The notes under the pieces are model-generated. The model had not been told where the DNA came from, made no database searches, and saw nothing but the letters and a program-made list of their open reading frames with translations. A program made the translations under genes and the position numbers. Positions 1 through 15,000 of a DNA stretch of 64,000 bases are shown here, piece by piece; position 1 is the first letter of the stretch; every line of letters starts with the position of its first letter. Source of the stretch: Patagioenas fasciata (lineage: Eukaryota > Chordata > Aves > Columbiformes > Columbidae); assembly GCF_037038585.1 (NCBI RefSeq), contig NC_092525.1, positions 21,286,867 through 21,350,866 of the forward strand, written 5' to 3'.

Positions 1-56
1 AGTCTCATGCTTTTCATAAGTTACCGGGACAAAAAGATGTTTGTCATTCATTCCAG

Positions 57-3000
57 TATCTTCCGCCAGTGGATAGTCGCTCCATTTCAGGATTTGTGGG
101 ACTGAAGAATGGTGGGGCTACTTGTTACATGAATGCTGTCTTCCAGCAGCTCTATATGCAGCCTGGCCTCCCAGAGGTAATTGGTTCAACATCCGGTCAA
201 ATCCTGTTTTTGGAATTACTGTCACCTGAACTGCAACGTCATCTTAGCACCATTTGTAAATGAATTGTTTAAATAAAAATAAACCTGTGCATGTACATTT
301 ATGTGCATAAATATATACACACAATAAACATGTAAATTATAAGTTGTGTCATGACAATTCACAATAATAACTTTGCCAAGAACCAATTTAATAAGGTTAT
401 TTCCTTCCTTCCAGGCCTTGCTTTCCATTGATGATGATACAGACAATCCAGATGACAATGTCTTCTATCAAGTTCAATCTCTTTTTGGTCATTTGATGGA
501 AAGCAAACTACAATATTATGTACCTGAGAACTTTTGGAAGGTATTCTATATTTTGCTTTAGAATATATAGCTTTCCTACAATCATTTATTCAGCATTTGT
601 TCATTGCAGAATTTCTAGAGATCATGTAATTCCTACTTTAAAAGTCAAAAAATGTAAAAATAGCAAATTTATTTTTAAAATCACTTTCTTTAGTGACGAG
701 TATATGGGCCACCTTTCTTTATATACTTATTTTTATAGATTTTCAAGATGTGGAATAAGGAACTTTATGTTAGAGAACAGCAGGATGCTTATGAGTTCTT
801 CACCAGTCTTATAGATCAAATGGATGAGTACCTCAAGGTAAAAGCTTCAGGCATTTCTTTCTTTGTTTATATGCAACTCCTTGGTACATTTTTTGTCTTT
901 CTCCTTTGTTCTTCAGAAAATAAGGCAGAGAGCCATTCGGCTTGTTTTATAATCTACATAATATCCAGAAGTTTAAAATTCCTCTTGCTTTCATGGTCTT
1001 CCACTCTGCAATATATCCAACTGATGTCTAACTTTACATCTCCAACAGAAAATAGGAAGAGACCAAATATTTAAGAATACTTTTCAAGGAATCTTCTCTG
1101 ATCAGAAGATCTGCAAGGACTGTCCTCACAGGTAATGGTAAATTTACTGCTTTAGTTACCAAGTTATTTGCTCTCATAACTATTAAAATATGTAGGTCAA
1201 AATAGCACAAGAAGGGAGAGACATATGCCTTCGTCAGCATCACAGCTGTTGATGGCCGTGGGGCAAATGCAATATTCTTTCCTCAACATGTCTATGTGTC
1301 TTGTTAATGTACGTTGGCTACGTTCTACTCTGTCAACACCTTGACTGTTTTTCTCCTTGTATTTAGGTATGAGCGTGAGGAAGCCTTCATGGCTCTCAAC
1401 CTAGGTGTGACTTCATGTCAAAGTCTGGAAATATCATTGGATCAGTTTGTTAGAGGAGAAGTTCTGGAAGGAAGCAATGCATACTACTGTGAAAAGTGCA
1501 AAGAAAAGGTATTGGTTCTTAATGCATGTGAAAGAAGATTCAGCTGTAGCTTTGATATTTTCTTGAGCATTACATGGTCATACAAGCCACACTTAGATAC
1601 TGCTTACTCTTTCTACGTTGAAGATGTAATCAAAAGGTTAAATCCATGCCGATAGCATTCCTTGTTCCCTGTAACTTGTATTGTAGACTGAATACTTAGG
1701 CCTATAGCAGGATGGTAAAATGTTCTGTAACATACCAGCCCACTGCACAAACTCTCTAATATCTATAATAGTACATTATCTGTACATGTTGTAGTTATCC
1801 CATCGCTATACTGTGCAACAGTTGGAGATGGCTGGGGAATTGTGCATCTGTAGAACACTACAGAAGCTTGAGGTGTATAGATAGAGGTGATACTCTGTGT
1901 TTTCTTTTTAAGAGAACTACAGTGAAGCGCACATGCATTAAGGTCTTACCTAGCCTGTTGGTGATTCACCTGATGAGATTTGGCTTTGATTGGGAGAGCG
2001 GACGTTCTATTAAATATGATGAACAAATAAGGGTAAGACAACTTTTCTCTTTGGCAGCACCCCCCCATGCTGCTTCACGGAGTGCTTCGCATTCGCTCCT
2101 CCTTTTCCCCACATTTTGGTACAGGGATTTTGGGTACATGGTACCCTTACAACATGATCATGCTACAGAAAATAAACCTTATTCCTTAGAGCTTTCCTTG
2201 TCTGCAGCATTCTTGGGATTCTTTCAGAAAGCAAGAGGAAAGTCCTCTGTAAAGACATTTAACTTCTGTGTCATAAGAATAAAAAGCTAAAGTACCACGT
2301 TTTCCTTTGATGTTCCCGATGTGGGAAGTATCAATACGGTTCTCATAAGATTACACAAAGCTTGTACACAATATAATCTCTTGGTTAATCCCGAATATCT
2401 CTTCAAACAGTTTCCTTGGATGCTGAACATGGAACCTTACACCGTGTCAGGGATGGCTCGCCAGGACTCATCCTCAGAAGTGGGTGACAATGGTAGAAAC
2501 ACGGATCAAGGAGGCGGAGGCTCCCCGAGGAAGAAAGTTGCCCCTACAGAAAATTATGAGCTCGTTGGTGTGATTGTTCACAGCGGCCAGGCACATGCAG
2601 GGCACTACTACTCCTTTATAAAGGACAGGAGGTAATGGCCAGGAAGATTTGGGGGGGGGGGGGGCACGCTTCGAGAGTGGTCTAGAGATATTAGTTGTTT
2701 TGGGAAGGTCCAGTGAGCCATTCAGTGCTCTATCGGAAACACTCTTCCCTTTCTTAACACCCAACATTGTGAATGTGAAGACAATAATGTGGGACACCAT
2801 ATTATAAAAGCTTCAGCAGTTCTTGCATACCTGGTATTGCAGTTTGAGGGCTTCCTATGACACTTCTCATATTTCTAGTCAACCTCATTTTTTAAATATA
2901 ACTTTGACATTGAACTAAGCTTTCTATTTACTGTCAAAACAAAGGTGATTTCAGGTTGTCATTTCAAGGGTATTCAGGGTGGCTTTGTTTTTTACTAGAC

Positions 3001-6000
3001 AACCAAGTAACTTTGTTTATGTCGTGTTTCTATTCTGTTTTGATCACAGAGGATGTGGAAAAGGAAAGTGGTATAAATTTAATGACACCGTTGTTGAAGA
3101 ATTTGATTTAACTGATGAAACCTTGGAATATGAATGCTTTGGTGGAGAGTATAGACCTAAAGTCTATGATCAATGTAAGCAGAAGCAAATATTGATTTAC
3201 AGTAGCTTTATATTTCATACTGGTTCTCGGGAGAGATAGAGCTCAGTCCATTGTATCTTCTTTATTTGGTCTAATAACCCTTTTGAAGCAGTTTTTTTCC
3301 TGAAGCCTTCTGTTTACTGAAGAACGTAACAACTTGTATATGGCCTATTTATTGAACCATATTCACTGTTGTTCAGCACTTCGTAGACTTAGTAGCAGAG
3401 GAGATTCAAAAGTAAAATAGCACCTTGTTTAAAATAGTTTAAAAAAAAAAAACAAACACAAAAACACAAAACAGGCCTTGTTTCAGACTTGTGAAAATGA
3501 CTGTGCATAGGACATGGTGTGGCATGATATAGTTAAACTTTTCAACACTTTAAGGAATTAATTCCAAAAACATTTCCACCGATATTCAATTGTTTCATAG
3601 TTATGACAATTATTTTTTAAAATACATATGCTTTTTTGCAAAAATATTTTAGAATTTGGGTTTTTGCTATTCGCTAACATAGACTGATGTTTCGCTCTGA
3701 CAAATGACTTTATACCGCCACAACGTGTATTACTTGCACACCCGGTTTCACTTCCCTATAGGGATGAAAAAGATACTAAGCCTTCAGAAGCCTTAATCAA
3801 ATGCCTTTCTCCCACCAGCAAACCCTTACCCTGATGTGCGCCGGCGCTACTGGAATGCCTACATGCTGTTTTACCAGAGAGTATCTGATCAGAACTCTCC
3901 GGTCTTACCAAAGAAAAGTCGAGTGAGTGTGGTGCGGCAGGAAGCCGAGGACCTCTCGTTGTAAGTTCCTCTGGTGTCTGTAAAGGTTTCTCTTTTGTTG
4001 ATATCTTGACCTTATCTCCAGAGCTATGAAATTAATAATTCCTGTCTGAAAAAGGACTATACTCACCCTTCTGTTTTGTTTTTTAAGCTGCTTAGTGAAT
4101 AGTCTTTTATTGCTTTTACAACCTCCCCTTCCATGCTGCTGTCACTATTACAGTAAGAAGTTCGAGCTGGCTGACAGCCTCAAAAAGTATTTAGATTGGC
4201 ATCTAAATTTGCCTTGATTATACTGGCCTACTGGTATTTTAAACTTGAACTGTAGATTTGTCACAGGATTTCATTATTCACCTGGAGCTTGTATATATTT
4301 CAGATCTGCTCCATCTTCACCAGAAATTTCACCCCAGTCATCACCTCGACCCCACAGGCCCAACAGTGATCGCCTCTCCATCTTGACTAAGCTGGTTCGA
4401 AAAGGAGAAAAAAAGGGACTTTTTGTAGAGAAGATGCCTGTGCGGATATATCAGGTAAAGCACTCTGAAAGTGGCAACTAAATCACACTCGTATGAAATT
4501 TAAGCACCTGGTAAGAGGAATACAATAGCTTCAAAGGTGGCCTTGAAGTAATTCCTTTCTTGAAAGCAAAGCTAGAAAATAGTTCTGGATTCTGACGTAA
4601 AGTTCTTAACAAGTCGCTTAGTGATACATTACTGTAAGTTTTGCTGTCCCTTCTCACAAAATTGGCCCATCATTTTTTGCTTTGAAGAAAGTGCATGCAA
4701 ATTAGTCAAACATGAGCAGCAGTCGGCATGCAAGCAGGGAGAGATGCTTCATTTGAAGTACACTTGAGGAGTAATGGAGATGATGGTAAATTACAGTCAT
4801 CCTCACGTTCTTGACTTCACAAGAGTGTAGAAAGGGGAGGAGAAGGATGAGAAACCAAAGCAGCTTCAATCCCTTCATGTGTTAGCTTCTGTAATACTGA
4901 ATATGATCTCAAAGGGGAAAACACAGATGTTGAAGGTGAGTTCGCAAGTCAGGACAGAAAATTGGAGGTGTGACGGCATTGGAAGAGCAGTGGCAGGGTG
5001 GTAGAACATGGATATTCGCTGTCATAGAGGAGCATCTTGGCCTGCAGGCTTGCAGCTCTGGTCTGTACAGGAGAGGTTGTAATCTTGCATATATTTGGCT
5101 TTCTGAACACATCATCTTGCTGGTCTGACACTGGCTTTAAACACCACACATACATAAAACATGCAATTTTAGTTAGAGGAATGTACTTTGATAACATTTT
5201 AATATTTTTTGCCTTCTTGTACAGATGGTAAGAGATGAAAACTTGAAATTTATGAAGAACAGAGATGTCTACAGTAGTGACTACTTCAGTTTTGTTCTGT
5301 CATTAGCTTCACTGAATGCTGTAAGTACCTATATTTTCATTCTAGACTCTTCAGAATATGTTGGGTAGAAAGTGCCACAGAAGCTATTTGGGTCACAACC
5401 AGGAAAACTGGAAGAGTTAACATTTTTCTTTTCTGGCTGAGCAACTCATTGTCTCCAGTAATTTTTCATGCTGATAACATCTGTCTCAAAGCAGACTCCA
5501 GCCTCCTGTTCTAGTAGTGGGAGAAACATCGTTGTACCAAAATAAAATTTGTGAAATAGCACACGTGTTTTTGTAACAATGCAAACTAAGTTCTAGAGCA
5601 GGGGCATCAAACTCATTTTCACTGGGGGCCACATCAGCCTCGTCGTTGCCTTCAAAGGGGCGAACATACTTTTAGGACTCTATGTAGGAGCAGTTACATT
5701 GATCCAGTCCAAAAATTACATTTGGCCCTTTGAAGGCAACCACGAGGCTGATGTGGCCCCCGGTGAAAATGAGTTTGACACCCCGCTCTGGAGGGACAGA
5801 AATTCCTCTCTATATGGAAGATCCAAAAATTGGTGTTAGTCACCTCGAAGTTGGTACTTTCGTTGGAAATACAGTTTACTAATCAAGTTTTTCTAAATGG
5901 AATAATAAGCAAGCCAGCATTTATTAAATGTATTAAATCCACAGATCTAATGGGCCTTACAGCAAGTTTATTCCTGTTTTAGCTGTTTGTTGACTAATGT

Positions 6001-9000
6001 CGTCAGTACTGGAGACTATTTTTAGCACAGAAAAATGCTTTGTTTTATTTTTTCTAAATGAAGTAAGCTACTTGAACGGAACATGTTGATATGTTTAAAA
6101 GAAGGCATGTGTGCTGCAGGCACACTTCTGCTCTGAAGTAAATTTGCCATCTCTTTCAGACTAAGGTAAAGCATCCTTATTACCCATGCATGGCAAAGGT
6201 GAGCTTACAGCTGGCAGTCCAGTTCCTCTTCCAAACCTATCTCCGAACCAAGAAGAAACTCAGGTAAGGCCTTGTTCTGGGTACTGTAACAACATATTTT
6301 CCTGCTTGTTGTGCCTGTAGCACCTTGAAATACTGCAGGTAGTATGGACATTCACTGGAGTAGCAGCACATTTCTGCTTTGCACTGAAATCGCATCACAG
6401 AGAAATCTGAAAGGAGCATGAGGGTCATGTATAACCTGACAGTTTGCTGCCTCTCCCAGCTGTCCATTATTTCAGTGGTAGTGGATTGGGCCTGGAAAGA
6501 CTTTAATGGATTTAAAGGCAACAAGTTGTTCCAAAATACTTCTTAAGACATCTGATGTATGTTCAATTAAAGTCAAAATTCTTTATATTGGGCAAACAAG
6601 AAACACAGCTTAGGTTTTGGAGGTGTTTTTTCTCTTTCCTTACTGACAGTTGTCCCTGTTTTGTTAAAGGGCTGACACAGAAGAATGGATTGCCACCATC
6701 GATGCACTGCTGTCCAAAAGCATCGATGCTTGTCAGTGGTTAGTTGAATATTTCGTCGGGCCGGAGGGCCGGGAGCTTGTCAAGTAAGTACTGGTAATTC
6801 TGTCTTAGGTGTTTTGTGTCTTATGTGGATAAAGCTTCCTAATAACATGACTTGACCTATACTGATATATTCCCAAAGAGCTGGTTGTGCACGTTCTTTA
6901 AACAGACACTCTAGATAATCACTTAGGTGTTTATTTCTAGTATTTTCTATGATTGTGCAGCTGAGTAATTCTGAAAATCTAATAAAATAGTGCAGAGTAT
7001 GTGGAGGAGGATGCAGATGTTTAATTCAGTGGAGTACCTTGGAATGTGTTTGTGTCTGGTCACTCCTACAAGTGGTGGAAAAGGAGAATGTGGTCAAAGT
7101 GTTTGGGGTAAGGTAAGTTAAATACTTAACCTGACAAAGGTCACAGATAAACCGGAATTTTTCTTGCCAAGTTCAAGATCAGCTGATAGATGTTTTGAAA
7201 ACACCCAAGACACGTTCTTGGAGAACCAACACACTTAGAGAGGTGTGTCAATGTAAAGAAAATTTTATCTTTGAAGTTGCGTCGAAAGACAGGATCCTAT
7301 GCTAGCTCTTAGTTTTAGCTTTGTTGTTACTTGGATGAATAAATATAAAGTAATACTGTAGGCCTTAGTAGCTACAAGCAGGAGTGCAGGAAAATAAGTT
7401 AAAGCTTATCCACAGAAGTACAAGAAGTATCTGGATTGTTCTCCTTTCTAAAATAACGCTACAATAAACACCACACTTAATCAGAGTATCCATGTGTACC
7501 CGTTGATTCCAGTTCTCTTTGCAACTTCGCCTTTTATCTTCCAGGACTTTCCTCCTGGAGTGCAGTGTACGAGAGGTGCGAGTTGCTGTAGCCACTATTC
7601 TTGAAAAAACCCTCGACAGTGCCTTGCTTTATCAGGAGAAGGTTGGTGTCACCTCCTCACCCCCATCCTGTTGATTGTCCCTACCAAAAGGCTCTTGCTG
7701 TATTTGCAGACAACGCTGTGTGGTTTGTAAATGACAGGGTGGAATGCCCTTGTCTTGGTAATGCTTGTAGTTCTTCATTACTTTAATAGGTTAATGCTCA
7801 TCTGTTCCTACCCTGGGAGGGAACATGCTGCTGTAATTCTCAGAATTTTAAGTTTGAAGTATTACTTACAAACAATTCTGCCTGATTTCAAATCGTCTTA
7901 TAATTGGTATCGCATATTCTTTTAATAGTTTGGAAACAGTGTTTTCTTAATATTTGTTATGTTTTTCTGATTTCAGACATCAGCTTATTTTTTAGCTGAT
8001 TCTCCTTTCTCACTCAGAAGCCTATAGCAGTAGTAAGTGATTTATCTTGTTCCAGAGAGAGACCATAAGTATGGTTATTGTTAAAGGTTTAATTTTCTAT
8101 TAGAAAATCTTGGCAAGTAAGCTTGGAAGTGCAGCTTTGTTACATTTTGTTGATCTTAATATCCTAGGAAAATCCAACAGGAAATGAGTGAAAAGGAGTC
8201 ATTTGTAGAATGTTTGAGATTTACCTGTTTCCTTTGGGATACCAAATCATTTGTGTTAAGACAACTGGGACAGAAGTATGATCTGTGTTCTGGTGTGTTC
8301 CTACTGTCAGTTCTCAGTGAGAGCTTGGACACTTTTAAATGTCTAAGTCTTGTTTAATCTGATTTTTTTTTAACATCAAATGTTAATATTTGATGCAATA
8401 GAATATTTTTCTGTCTAGTTTCTGGGATCTATCTATTCTTTTTCATCCAGTGTCATGGATGGAAGGCACTACGGTTCCATAGGCTTCTGTTGGGAAGGTT
8501 TGTCATGTTTAGAGATCTAAGGAAAGGCTGTTCTGAGGTCCTACAAGCTGAAAGCAGTAGTAGGGAGATGAACATTTACAAATATAGTTTTTGGTTCATT
8601 TATATTGGCTGTTAGTTGCTATCTTTTAACTGAGATGTAATAAATTATATACCACTGTGTATACCTGTAGTGTGCTTTGATGCACACTAAACTGTAACGT
8701 CATTTTTTGCAGAGTCTAGTGTGATAGTACGCTAGGGTGAGACCTTGAGTGACATCTCATTTGTTTTGCTTTACTGTAACAACTGGAACATTTGAACATC
8801 AGCCTGAGGAGTAATTTGATTTGCTTTAAAAATATTGCAAGGTTATGTAACTGAGTTCCACTTCTTTGAGTAAGTCAACTACACGCTAACGCTTTCGTGA
8901 CTTTTATCTTTAATATATGCAGCATTCATTCAGAAGAATTAAAAGCTGAAAGGCTGCAATCCTGTGTTAGGTGTTGATACTCGTCACAGCAAATCTATCT

Positions 9001-12000
9001 GACCGCACAAATGATTTTGTTAACTATACCTTAACTCTGATATGTGAAATGCTTATGGTTTTTAGGCAGTAGACAACTCTTTACATTCGAATTAATAATT
9101 TTTTCACAGTTAAAAAGTCTGCATCAACTGTTGGAGGTGCTACTTGCTCTTCTGGATAAAGATGTACCTGAAAACTGTAAAAACTGTGCTCAGTACTTTT
9201 TGCTATTCAATAACTTTGTACAGAAGGTAAGAAGCCATTCTTTTTTCACACTATTTTAAAGGACAGTAGTAAAGCAGCCAGTCATCCATACTCATAGGAG
9301 GTCTAAGCAACACAATGAAACTCTTCCAGAACTTTTTTTTGGAAAAGGAAATGGCTTTGAACACTGACTTAGGATAAAATAACACAAAAATACAACAGTA
9401 AAGTACGCCAATTGAAGACATCATATCCAGAGTTTGAATTTTGGGTTTCTGTTTTGTCGGGGTGTTCTTGACTGTTCTTAAAAATATGTGTATGTGTGAT
9501 GTGTTATATGTATGTGTGACTGGACTGGACTGTTCACCCCAGTATGGTTTCTCTGTTCTTTTTTTATAGGACAGTTATTTTGCATATGCTAATTCTGATG
9601 TGGTTTGTATGAAACAGCTTTTTAGAGGTGTACCTTGTTGAACTGTGTGATTAATTCTTTAAGAATAGCAAATGCAGTGCTTAGCCCTTGCATTTTACTT
9701 TTTATTTCCTAGAGCACTAACTCTTTACTAGCACAGAAATGTAACTTTTCGTTGTTGTCTGAACAGCAGGGTATAAGGGCTTGCAGTCTTCTTCTCAGAC
9801 ACTCTGCTCTGAGGCACATGATCAACTTCCTCCTTGGCCCCAACCGACAAAATAATCAGGTAAAGTTTATGTAGCATGTGTTGTGCTGTACTTTTTCTAT
9901 CCTTGTAATTTTATGATGTTTAAATTCTTAAATACTTTTCATGTGGTAGGATAGATGAATCCTTGGATTATTCTGCAAACTTCATGCAAGTCTTAATCTA
10001 CCGATGTGTAGTTAGAGTGGAAATGAGCTCTTTTGGCAGAAGTGAGCATCCTGGTTTTGATAATAACAAAATTTTCACCAACTTCAAGTAATTAGAACCT
10101 GGTGATGGACCATTAAGGACATTGTTTTATTTTGACCTAACAGAAATTAACTAAATTAACCAATCAGAAGTTAATTAAATCTCTTATTTGGCTCAAGCAG
10201 AATCGCAGGTGGAGTTCAGCACAAGCACGTGAGTTTGGATATCTTCACAATATTGTAGCACTGCTGGTTTTGCATTCTGATGTCTCTTCACAAAGAAATG
10301 TTGGTAAGAATTGCGTATTTGCCTTTTGGCGACTTTACATTTCAGTTACTTTGCCTGGGCATAACTTAGTATTAGTGAGGAAAATACAATAACTTTTAAT
10401 TTAAGGCAGTAATGGTTCGTATATGTTTGATTACTCTTTATCTGGCTGTAAATGTACCAAGAAGCTGTGGCAAACATAAGGTATTACAGGCACTTGGGGA
10501 GTGGAGAAATCTTTATGTTAATATTATTGTGCGTTCCCCTCCTCCCCCATGTGCTTAAAAGGTCTTTGCTCATGTGAGTGAATCGGGCTGTGTCATTGTT
10601 GACTGGAACAAACTCACAACCAAACAGGCTGTATTAATATTTTGCTTAGACTTGTTATGCCTTTTGCTGATCTCAAGGGGAATATTTAGACTGAGCTACT
10701 GAATAACAAGCAATGAAATACTCTCCTAGATATTTCTTACAAGAGGCAGAAATATCCAAATAGAGATAATAAAGGAACAAGTTGAGATGTTCGGTTTACT
10801 GGGAGAGGAATTTAAAGTTGTCTTTTTAAAATAATGACTTGATTTCTGTTTAGAGTGAGAGGTGGTAAAAAATCGTAAAGTAAAAGAAAGGTAAACATTC
10901 TGAATATGATGAATGTGCAACAGTGATTGGGAATGAAACTAAAGCTCAAAGTGCTGATAGTAAATATGAACATTTTGTTTTGACCTTCTTGTAGTTAATT
11001 TGCTTATGTTGTCACTAAAGTAAATGGCACTTCAGTGTGCAAGAGATCATTACTCAGAGTGGCACCATATAAGAAGCTATAAGCTAGTTGAGATGAACGT
11101 CGTTAGAGGTGACAAGGTGCCAAATAAGCAGCAGTGTCTTCAAGGTGTGTAGAACAAACTAATTTATTAGTGGATTGTTTTTGTATTTGCTGTTATAGCT
11201 CCTGGTCTTTTTAAGCAGCGTCCGCCTCTAAGCATCACCACTTCAGGTCCACTTTTGATGCTCCATGAAGAAGTGGAAACCTTGTTATTCCTGTCTGAGG
11301 GAAAACCCTACTTAATGGAGGTATCTGTTCTAAATTCTGCCCTGCTTAAACCTAAAAGCTGCTCTGATGTGATTTCTTTGAATTATCCTTACATGAAAAA
11401 CACCTCATATTAAAAAGCAGTCAGCTGGGGGGTGTGAGGTTACTATTTTGAGCCTAAACAAGAAGGCACCTTTGGTTTCTTCTTGACCCCTTCTTATTCT
11501 AGTTTATCCCTACACCTAGGGATCTGTTTTGAGAGTTTACAAAGTTAGCACAGGCAGCTGAACACGTTTTGCAAGTCCCCATGCAGTCAGATACCATGTC
11601 AGCTGGAGGTGCTGCCTTGAATCATTCTGACCTAATTGATCGTGCTTGACCAGGCCCTTGGTGGTAGGTCAGGAGGGCAGAGGTTCAGCTCACTGGACTG
11701 GGAAGATGCTGGGAGACAAAGCTGCCTCCTTCCTGGAAAAGGCTAACATTCTGTTACAAACTTAAATAATTTTATTACAGTATCTGAAATTGTTTACACT
11801 TTTCCATTAGGTGATGTATGCGTTACGAGAGCTGACTGGATCTCTGTCAGTTCTCATTGAGATGGTGGTATACTGCTGCTTTTGTAATGAGCACTTCTCC
11901 TTTACTGTGCTGCACTTCATCAAGGTAGGGAAATAATCAAATTTTTGCACAAGTGTTTCTTCTAGACTTTGGTCTTACTGAGACACGTGGGTTACGACAA

Positions 12001-15000
12001 CACTGGGATGTGCAGAACAAGCAGTAAAGATTGTTGGACTGGGGAGTCGTTGGGGGGTTTGGAGATTATTTTAGGCTTTTACGGCTTAAAACAACACATT
12101 TTCAAACATCTGTAAAGTTGTCTTGTAATTTTTTGCATCATCAGCATATTTTACTAACTAACGTACTTCATATTTCCTACATGCAGACTCAACTGGAAAC
12201 TGCTCCACCTCATGAACTGAAAAACATATTCCAGTTACTCCATGAGATACTGGTAGGTGAAGGGTAAAGACTTGTACAGGATAGATTTTGTGTCAATACA
12301 GAATTAAAAAAAAAAAAAAAACACACACACAAACAACTGCATGGTTTATTTTAGCGTCCACATATCTTTTAATCCTCAGTTGGGAGTTTTTATTACTTTT
12401 TGACCTACTGTCTTGATAATCTGGTGATATATGAAACTTCACAAGTGTTACTTGTTTTTCATGTTGAGGTGGATAAAACCATTCCATTCCACACAACTTA
12501 ATTACATTGACCTTTTTATTTTGTAACAGGTCATTGAAGACCCATTACAAGTAGACCGCATCAAATTTGCCTTTGAAACTGAAAACGGATTAATAGGCAA
12601 GTAAGCCAGTGGGTGAACACTCCTGTATCCTACTGACCCTTAAGTTGATGATGGTTCATATCATCTCCTGGTTTCTAATCCTTCTAAACTGTTTTTATTT
12701 CTCAGGGAAAACAACTTGACACATTTGATTTAGCCACCACCACCCAAAAAAATGCTCCAAGAAAATCCAAAGTAAACATTAGAATATTATTGTAACAGCA
12801 AACTGGAAGGGAATCTAACTTTGAAAAATTATCTCCAACAACAGCAGTCAGTGAATCCATTTGTTACAGAAGCTTTACTGAAGTTACTAAAGCATTCAAA
12901 AGCAACAGAAAAGTCCCAGAAGCAATGAGAACTTCCTGGATATGAAACAGAAAAGAGGCTTTGTGTGCAAGAGAAATGTGAGGAAACCACATGGTGCTCA
13001 AACAGCACCTCTGAGTTAGTGCAGCTTGAACATCCCTGTCGTAGCTGTTCGGGTGATGAGCTGCTTCAGACTCTGACTTTCACCTTAAGTAATTTTGAAT
13101 TCTGTTTAGTGAGAAGGAATATTTAGCTTTGTTCTTTATTTCTCTCTTACACTTCAGTGCTCTGCTGTTTAGTAGTTTCCGTGTATGACTGCTAGAAAAT
13201 AATGTGCAGCAGTGTAAGCGAATAGCTAAGTGGATATTTTATTTCTGGATAAATTGGTTCCATTTGGACCAGTGCTGTTTTGTAACTTGGGCAATATGTG
13301 ACCTTTTTATCCTCTACAGAGGAGAGCTGCAATTATTCAGTTGGATTTTTATGTTAAAGGCTTCAAGAATTGCTGAGTTCTGGGAGTGAAAGTTGTAGTT
13401 TTACTTTGGAACTGTCTTGCACAAAACAGCACCCAGCCTCGCTGCACGTGGACCGTGACCTGTCCCTCACGCTGTCTAAATTTTTCTCCAAGAAAGGAAA
13501 TCGGCAAATAGTAGTTTTCTGTGGTCCTCAGTAGGGTGTTTGTGCATAATTTGCAGTACGCCAGTGCTGTAATTTTAATCATCTGCTGTGCTTCAGTGGT
13601 GGAAAAACTGGCAATTTGCAGTTCCCTGGTGATTATTTGCCAACTTTAGGGGTTTCACTGCAGTGATCTTCAATAACTGCTAAGGACAGAGCAACTTTTG
13701 AGTAGCAAATCTGATTGTGGAAGCTCTGTGAAAATCTTTGTGCTTCTCCTCAAATAATTTTGTTAAAAGATGTCGGAATTTATGCCATAGAAAACATCCT
13801 GGTCGGAATGGCCTGGGTTTGTGCCCAAATATCGCATAGTAGAGTTTGATGACTGTTGAATTCCACTGTGTTTGGGTGTGTGAAACAGCTTTAAACATTC
13901 TCCTAGCTTTGCAAATTTTGATCCAGGCAGAAGCTGGTGATCTGGTCCATTTGTATGGGTTTCAAACAATCCTTTTTTCCTTCAGATAGATGTAACTATA
14001 GCAATTATCTAACACAGAATGGATTATAGGGGGAAAAAAACTGCATTATCAGAAGACTGTTTAAAATTCAGGTACCACATTTGAAAGAATTAATGCATTT
14101 TCACTTTGATCTATAGAGTTGTGGAATTACTCAAAACATCTAGCAGTATAGCAGTGTGGTTAACACACATACTCGTGCTAACATCTGTAGAAATAACTTT
14201 TACCACCTAAGTTAAAATTTTAGCTGCATAGTTGCTGTGTTTTCAGGCTGGCTGGTACACAGAAATCTGAATTGTGTTTTTTAATTAATGCGTTTCTCCC
14301 CACAGCCTTGATGCACCACAGCAACCACGTGGACAGCAGCCGCTGTTACCAGTGTGTCAAGTTCCTGGTTACTTTGGCTCAGAAGTGAGTAATACAGGTT
14401 TTGGAGTTTAATATCATCCCTACCATAGGCCCCTCTGTGACTGTGCTATTATTCTTTATACTTTTGGTCAACTTTACCTTTTGTTAATGTGATGTAAGTG
14501 GTGCTCAAAGGTCTTGATAGTACCTGTGTCAGTATGAAGTTAAATTGTTACTGATTAGTACCTCGGTTGGATTTGTCATACAGCAACTGATAATTGCTGT
14601 TCATAAAGGCAAAGGTCAGCTGCATTCTGTAGGGCAGGAGCCTGGCACTGAGACCAACGTAAACATAAGGAAGCTGTCCCAGATTTTTGCAATATATTGA
14701 TTGGATTTAAGTTTGCCAGAATGCTGTGTTTGTAACTAATGAAAATAATTTCAATTTCCAAGGTGTCCTACTGCAAAAGATTATTTCAAGGAGAATTCTC
14801 ACCACTGGAGTTGGGCTGTGCAGTGGCTACAGAAAAAGGTAATTTGGCTGTTACTTTACTGTGCTTACAGTGAGAATTATGAAATCTCTTTGCTCTGTAT
14901 GGCTCTCTGAAATGACACTAAAGACAAAATACAAGCTACTTTCTTTTTTACAAGAACAGTTTGGGTGCAGCTAAATCTGATACATGCAAGAACTTCCATA

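Noticed and set aside
4909-5231. Frames on both strands between USP24 exons
   Set aside because: Short chance frames in intron; the true exon starts at 5225.
12597-12602. GT donor at 12601 for the USP24 exon starting at 12530
   Set aside because: It would put the next exon (ALMHHSNHVDSS) out of frame; the GC donor keeps it.
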